Assembly (NCBI GenBank): GCA_037138755.1
Contig: JBAXHT010000002.1
Location: 429,609 to 493,608 of the forward strand
DNA from: Armatimonadota bacterium
Lineage (GTDB): Bacteria; Armatimonadota; Fimbriimonadia; Fimbriimonadales; Fimbriimonadaceae
Reading direction: 5' to 3'
DNA: 64,000 nt
The notes under the pieces were generated by a model. That model ran no database searches, was not told the DNA's origin, and saw only the letters and a program-made list of their open reading frames with translations. The translations under genes and the position numbers were made by a program. Below, in pieces: positions 60,379 to 64,000 of the stretch (positions are counted from its first letter, which is position 1; each line of letters starts with the position of its first letter).

Positions 60379-60590
60379 GCTTCTTCCTCGGATTTGGGTT
60401 TCGTCGCGGCTAGCGCGATAAGGATGATCAGCAGGATTGCGTTCAGGATTTTGACCTGGGGCATGTCCCACTTAGCGGAGTAATTGGTGACGGTACGGTT
60501 GGAGTAGGCGAGCAGGTAGGCAAGATTGGTGAGAGTGAGGATCGCAATCATTAGGACGGCGATGATCGGTCGATAGCGATCAATGTTCAC
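60375..60590 (-). CDS. Small two-helix membrane protein between aroB and the kinase-like gene
   Basis: 71 residues from GTG 60590 (MNIDRYRPIIAVLMIAILTLTNLAYLL). Two hydrophobic segments, at about 8-27 and 48-63 (ILNAILLIILIALAAT), with the tail KPKSEEEA. Start is inside the aroB end, and the stop overlaps the kinase-like start as ATGA, strong evidence for translation. Not recognised. Confidence 0.75.
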   Translation of the reverse strand: MNIDRYRPIIAVLMIAILTLTNLAYLLAYSNRTVTNYSAKWDMPQVKILNAILLIILIALAATKPKSEEEA

Positions 60591-61587
60591 GCAGCACCTC
60601 TTGAACGAGTGCTTCAGGAATGTCATGTACGAGTTTGCATTCGCCGATGTTTGTGATCAGGCTCATGGAAAGTTCTCCTCGCATCGACTTTTTATCCCCT
60701 CGCATTGATTGTATTATGTTTTCAACATCTTGGGTAGTACCGGCGTTCGTGGGAAGTCCGTGGGCTCGTAGATCCTTTTCTATTCTTTGGCTGAGTCCCG
60801 AGTCGCAGATCCCGAGCTTTTCTCCGATTTTGGTCTCGATAACCATTCCTACTGAGATAGCTTCCCCGTGGGTGTATATATCATAGTTAGTGAGTTTCTC
60901 GATTGCGTGCCCTACCGTATGGCCGAAGTTAAGGATTGCTCGGTAGCCTGTTGTCTCAAACTCGTCGGCTTCAACGACTTGCTTCTTGTGCTGAATGCAC
61001 TTTGAGATCATTGTTAGAGTTCTATGATCTAGGTGATTGTATAGGGGTTGTTCGCTTAGGCTAGATGCCAGTTCTGGATCCATGATGAAGCCGTATTTCA
61101 GCACTTCGGCCATGCCGCTTTGCCACTGACGATTCGGGAGGGATTCTAGCCAGGTCGTATCGACGTACACCTTGTCTGCAGGATAAAAAGCTCCGACGAG
61201 GTTTTTGCCAAACTCGGTGTCGATGCCGACCTTGCCTCCGACCGAACTGTCAACCATGGCAAGTAGAGTTGTTGGAACCTGGATAAAGGGTATTCCCCTC
61301 ATGTAAGTAGCGGCGGCGAAGCCAGCTAGATCGCCGATGACGCCGCCACCGACAGCGACGAGGGCGGTTTTGCGTTTCGCTTGCCTCGTTGCGAGCTCGG
61401 CGAGGAGGCGCTCGTACTGCTTTAGGTTTTTGGAGCTTTCTCCGGCCGGAATGATAATTGGATTGTGATTTTTGAGCTTTTCTTCGAGATTCGAATCGCA
61501 CACGATAATCGCCGAATCCGGAATCTGAACTGGCTCGAATTGGACCAGTGAAAACCCAGCCCGCAGACTGATCTCTAGTGTCTTCAC
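60580..61587 (-). CDS. aroB: 3-Dehydroquinate synthase
   Basis: 335 residues. NAD-binding GGGVIGDLAGFAAATYMRGIPFIQVPTTLLAMVDSSVGGKVGI and metal-site region ILNFGHTVGHAIEKLTNYDIYTHGEAISVGM. It makes dehydroquinate in the shikimate pathway. The start overlaps the aroK stop by four bases, the usual aroK-aroB order. The small membrane gene begins inside its last codons. Confidence 0.95.
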   Translation of the reverse strand: MKTLEISLRAGFSLVQFEPVQIPDSAIIVCDSNLEEKLKNHNPIIIPAGESSKNLKQYERLLAELATRQAKRKTALVAVGGGVIGDLAGFAAATYMRGIPFIQVPTTLLAMVDSSVGGKVGIDTEFGKNLVGAFYPADKVYVDTTWLESLPNRQWQSGMAEVLKYGFIMDPELASSLSEQPLYNHLDHRTLTMISKCIQHKKQVVEADEFETTGYRAILNFGHTVGHAIEKLTNYDIYTHGEAISVGMVIETKIGEKLGICDSGLSQRIEKDLRAHGLPTNAGTTQDVENIIQSMRGDKKSMRGELSMSLITNIGECKLVHDIPEALVQEVLREH

Positions 61588-62087
61588 TGGTTCAGCTCCG
61601 CAAACAGTTTTTCAGCTGCTTCTTCTAGAGTCAGGCTATCGAGTTCGATGGTGATTTCGGACTGCTCGTAGATTGTGGATCGCTCATGATAGAGCCGCAT
61701 AAACTCCTTCTCCCAGTCGTCTCGCATAAGCAGGGGACGCTTTTTTCGACTAGTCTTGAGCCTCTCGATCAGCTGCTCGGGCGAGACTTTCAGATAGATG
61801 GTTACACCGATGCGCTTTAGAGCCTCAAAGTTTTCGTCTCTTACCACCGCACCACCGCCAGTTGAGATGACTTTTGCCCCGGCTTCCAGGCTACCAATGA
61901 TGCTGCTCTCGTGATCTCGAAACGTCTGCTGGCCGTACTGTTCAAAAATGCGATCGACCGGTTTACCTAGTCGATTGACGATCAGCTGGTCTGTATCGAG
62001 GTATTCCCGACCGGCTAGATCTGCTAGTCGTTTGCCAACAGTACTCTTGCCCGCTCCCATCATTCCGATCAGTATCCAAGCTTTCAT
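61584..62087 (-). CDS. aroK: Shikimate kinase
   Basis: 167 residues. P-loop GMMGAGKSTVGKRLA, shikimate-site DTDQLIV and GGGAVVRDENFEAL, and LID-region RKKRPLLMRDDWEK. It phosphorylates shikimate. It starts only about 12 nt past the hairpin at 62101-62133, so no room exists for a normal separate promoter. The pilQ-aroK-aroB order recalls the arrangement known in proteobacteria. Confidence 0.94.
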   Translation of the reverse strand: MKAWILIGMMGAGKSTVGKRLADLAGREYLDTDQLIVNRLGKPVDRIFEQYGQQTFRDHESSIIGSLEAGAKVISTGGGAVVRDENFEALKRIGVTIYLKVSPEQLIERLKTSRKKRPLLMRDDWEKEFMRLYHERSTIYEQSEITIELDSLTLEEAAEKLFAELNQ

Positions 62088-62097
62088 GTTCAGAATT

Positions 62098-62134
62098 GAA
62101 AAAGGGTGGTGAACGAAAAGTTCACCACCCTTTA
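62098..62134 (-). terminator. Bidirectional-type terminator between the secretin and aroK
   Basis: AAAGGGTGGTGAAC and GTTCACCACCCTTT form a perfect 14-bp stem with a 5-nt loop, flanked by A/T runs on both sides (TTTTTC on the minus strand). It lies about 20 nt past the secretin stop and just upstream of aroK. Confidence 0.88.
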
Positions 62135-62152
62135 TTCTATTTGATTTCCGAA

Positions 62153-63826
62153 TTAGGGGTTGATTCCTGTGTCGGAGTCATCAATGATCTTCGGAGTAAC
62201 AAAGATCAAGAGCTCGCTTGAGGTCTTTTGCTTTTGTGTTCTCCTGAAGAACTGACCGACAATCGGTAGGTCACTGAGAACCGGTACTCGGTTAACAAGA
62301 GTGTTGGTTGAGTCAGTATTCAATCCACCTAGAACAATCGTGTCTCCGTCCTTGACAATCGCAACAGCGAAAACCGAGTTCGATGTGAAGATCGGAAATT
62401 CCTGCGTGACACCGTTTGATACTGGAATCGAACGTGTTCCGGTCGGGGTCGAAACGAATGGTGAGAGAGCCATAGAAATGGTTCCGTCGCCGTTGATTCG
62501 AGGAGTTACCGAGAGCGACGTTCCAATCGTCAACTGCTGCGGAGTCGTGGTTGTGAAGACACCACCGTTAGCGGTTGTTTGAGAGTTCGACACCAAAATG
62601 AAGTCGAATGTGAACGCCGAAACGGTAGCAGGAGTGTTGTTGATCGTTCGAATAATCGGAGCCGTCACAACGCGTCCGTAGCCGTTCGATAATCGAGTTC
62701 GAAGTCGGAATACTGCGTCCCCAGAAGCGTAAGTGAAGAATACTGGGTCTGTAGCTCGCTGGAATTCTGAGGCGTTCATTCCAGCGATGAGAGCACCGCG
62801 AGAATATTGAATGCTGTATCCCAGAGACTGATCGATATTTTCTGTCGTCGTGATGAACTCAACTTTGATGCTGACCTGCTTAGGCGCGACATCGAACTGA
62901 GCGATAATGTTCGCGAGTTGGTTGATGTCCTCTTCGCTCGAACCACGTACGATCAGGCTGTTGTCGGTCGGGTCGTAGGTTATGAAGTCAATGGTGCTAG
63001 GAACAAGCCCTTGACCGCCCTGAAGCTGCGTACCGCCGCCTTGTTGACCGCCCAGTCCGCCGCCGAGACCACCGCCTCCACCTTGACCACCGCCGACGCC
63101 ACCGCCGACGCCACCGCCACCACCGGCAAATCCGCCGCCACCTCCACCACCGCCACCGCGCTGGTAAGCAGCTTCACCTGGCAAAGAGATTGATGAACCG
63201 GAGCCGTTGAGGTCAGAACTTGCTGGCTCACTCACACCTGGCTGGGGAGTTGACTGGGGTCTAAACTGGTTTATTTTCTGGGCCGAATCAAAGAAGCTCG
63301 TTGCCGCAGCGCCTACTTGAGAACCTGGTGCGACTACTCTTCGAGCCATCTCGACAGCTCTGCCCATGTCTCTGTGTTTGGTAAGAGGGTCCAGTATTCG
63401 CCCCATAACGACTTGCGTATAGATGTCGTCGGCTCCCTGGTGGAGAAGTTTTATCTTCTTAAAAATGCTTGCTGATGCTCGATTTTCGATCGGGGCTACC
63501 GCTACTGAAGGCTTGTCCGCACTGATTCTGTAGACACCATTGGCATCCTTCGTCACGTATGCACCTGCCGCATCGCAAATGTAGCGAATCACGTCATCTG
63601 CGGTTTGATCCTTCAACGTTGTTGTAACTCGGCTAAAGCTCTTGGTGCCAGTGAAATAGAACTGAACGCCCGTCTTCTCGGTAATCATCCGAGTTGCTGT
63701 AACCAGGTCTGCATCCTTGAGGGACACATTCATACGAACTTCCGAGTTCTGCGCTGTTGCCAGCGCAGAACCCAGGATGAGCGAAGCAGTGAATGCTACG
63801 CGAATTGACTTGAACTTTACTTGCAT
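62153..63826 (-). CDS. Secretin, PilQ/GspD-like
   Basis: About 557 residues from MQVKFKSIRVAFTASLILGSALATAQN, a signal peptide. N-terminal secretin/STN-type domains (MNVSLKDADLVTATRMITEKTGVQF, TLKDQTADDVIRYICDAAGAYV), then a Gly-rich run at about 228-275, an NolW/N1-type segment (FITYDPTDNSLIVRGSSEEDINQLANIIAQFDV) and the C-terminal secretin core ending GQFFRRTQKQKTSSELLIFVTPKII. It forms the outer-membrane channel of type IV pili or type II secretion. The position before aroK-aroB argues for the pilus role. Confidence 0.88.
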   Translation of the reverse strand: MQVKFKSIRVAFTASLILGSALATAQNSEVRMNVSLKDADLVTATRMITEKTGVQFYFTGTKSFSRVTTTLKDQTADDVIRYICDAAGAYVTKDANGVYRISADKPSVAVAPIENRASASIFKKIKLLHQGADDIYTQVVMGRILDPLTKHRDMGRAVEMARRVVAPGSQVGAAATSFFDSAQKINQFRPQSTPQPGVSEPASSDLNGSGSSISLPGEAAYQRGGGGGGGGGFAGGGGGVGGGVGGGQGGGGGLGGGLGGQQGGGTQLQGGQGLVPSTIDFITYDPTDNSLIVRGSSEEDINQLANIIAQFDVAPKQVSIKVEFITTTENIDQSLGYSIQYSRGALIAGMNASEFQRATDPVFFTYASGDAVFRLRTRLSNGYGRVVTAPIIRTINNTPATVSAFTFDFILVSNSQTTANGGVFTTTTPQQLTIGTSLSVTPRINGDGTISMALSPFVSTPTGTRSIPVSNGVTQEFPIFTSNSVFAVAIVKDGDTIVLGGLNTDSTNTLVNRVPVLSDLPIVGQFFRRTQKQKTSSELLIFVTPKIIDDSDTGINP

Positions 63827-63860
63827 TTGAACTCCCACAATAAACTAGTTTGATCGGGCC

Positions 63861-64000
63861 TTAGAAGCCACCCATCATGCCGCCGCCCATACCGCCGCCG
63901 CCCATGCCGCCCATGCCGCCGCCCATGCCGCCCATCATGCCGCCACCCATGCCGCCGCCCATGCCGCCCATCATGCCGCCACCCATGCCGCCGCCCATGC
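63861..64000 (-). CDS. Gly/Met-repeat protein, C-terminal fragment
   Basis: Minus-strand partial CDS running off the window, with stop at 63861. The visible 46 residues are only Gly and Met apart from the last Phe, built from GMGGGMMGG-type units. The DNA has a perfect 36-bp tandem repeat (63930-63965, then again to 64000). It is 34 nt upstream of the secretin start on the same strand, so it is likely in the pilus/secretion operon. Nothing more can be said without the N-terminus. Confidence 0.6.
   Translation of the reverse strand, partial: MGGGMGGGMMGGMGGGMGGGMMGGMGGGMGGMGGGGMGGGMMGGF

Noticed and set aside
63930..64000. Short regular repeats that might be read as a CRISPR array
   Set aside because: The repeats are contiguous, without spacers, and translate as Gly/Met in one frame. 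No cas genes are present.
1..64000. tRNA, rRNA, phage or intact insertion sequence
   Set aside because: No cloverleaf-like or rRNA segments, integrase, active transposase, or terminal inverted repeats were found by eye. A tRNA scan would be needed to exclude tRNAs with certainty.

Overview
The window is a gene-dense bacterial chromosome segment with moderately high GC. Strand switches are frequent, ATGA-type overlaps are common, and many genes start with GTG or TTG. No rRNA, tRNA, CRISPR array, phage or intact insertion sequence is visible. A tandem pair of cytochrome/DUF1549/DUF1553 proteins with a Tat-exported DUF1501 partner, small TM2 and ClpS-like proteins, a pilin-like protein and an endonuclease-type MutL suggest a deep-branching Gram-negative-type bacterium. 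I favour Armatimonadota (Fimbriimonadia-like) over Planctomycetota. This is inference from gene content, with no phylogeny behind it.

Layout. 1-6.5 kb: the start of a MotA-like gene, an exported thioredoxin-fold protein, mutL, a NarL-type two-component pair and a serine-hydrolase lipoprotein. 6.6-14 kb (minus): DUF1501 plus two tandem PSD1-type proteins. 14-19.5 kb: DUF1579 protein, a solitary rplA, an enoyl-CoA hydratase with a decayed copy of its own 3' end nearby, a YcxB-like protein, an epimerase and a TM2 protein. 19.6-25.5 kb: gyrA, an alpha/beta hydrolase whose first codons lie in the gyrA terminator, a pilin-like protein, a zeta-type kinase with an overlapping small partner, and rpmG-rpmF. 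25.7-31.2 kb: a possibly leaderless unknown gene, two FAD amine oxidases with a D-apionate-lactonase-like protein, and ruvC. 31.3-38.4 kb: E2 acyltransferase, PLP deaminase, VirK-like protein, FmdB-trxB, a small secreted cysteine protein, photolyase and aldo/keto reductase. 38.4-47.5 kb: tilS-ftsH, a TPR protein, a YfhO-like membrane protein, two ClpS-like proteins and an S41 protease. 47.5-54.1 kb (minus): an exported unknown, a nucleoside-type ABC importer (two permeases and a double ATPase) coupled to a 3-hydroxyisobutyrate-dehydrogenase-like enzyme, and a PhoR-like kinase. 54.1-55.7 kb (plus): PII, an AlkC-like HEAT protein and a transposase-like protein lacking its catalytic residues. 55.7-64 kb (minus): FKBP, then a tightly overlapping aroK-aroB-ORF-kinase-rpe-ORF-ribD operon downstream of a pilQ-like secretin and a Gly/Met repeat protein.

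The most unusual items are the PII/AlkC-like/inactive-RAYT cluster, the PASTA protein whose kinase domain has lost its key residues, the toxin-first zeta pair, the gyrA terminator doubling as a signal-peptide coding region, a terminator-like dispersed repeat read in frame inside the YfhO-like gene, paired ClpS-like adaptors, and a start codon in the loop of an inverted repeat. None of these is established as a new system.
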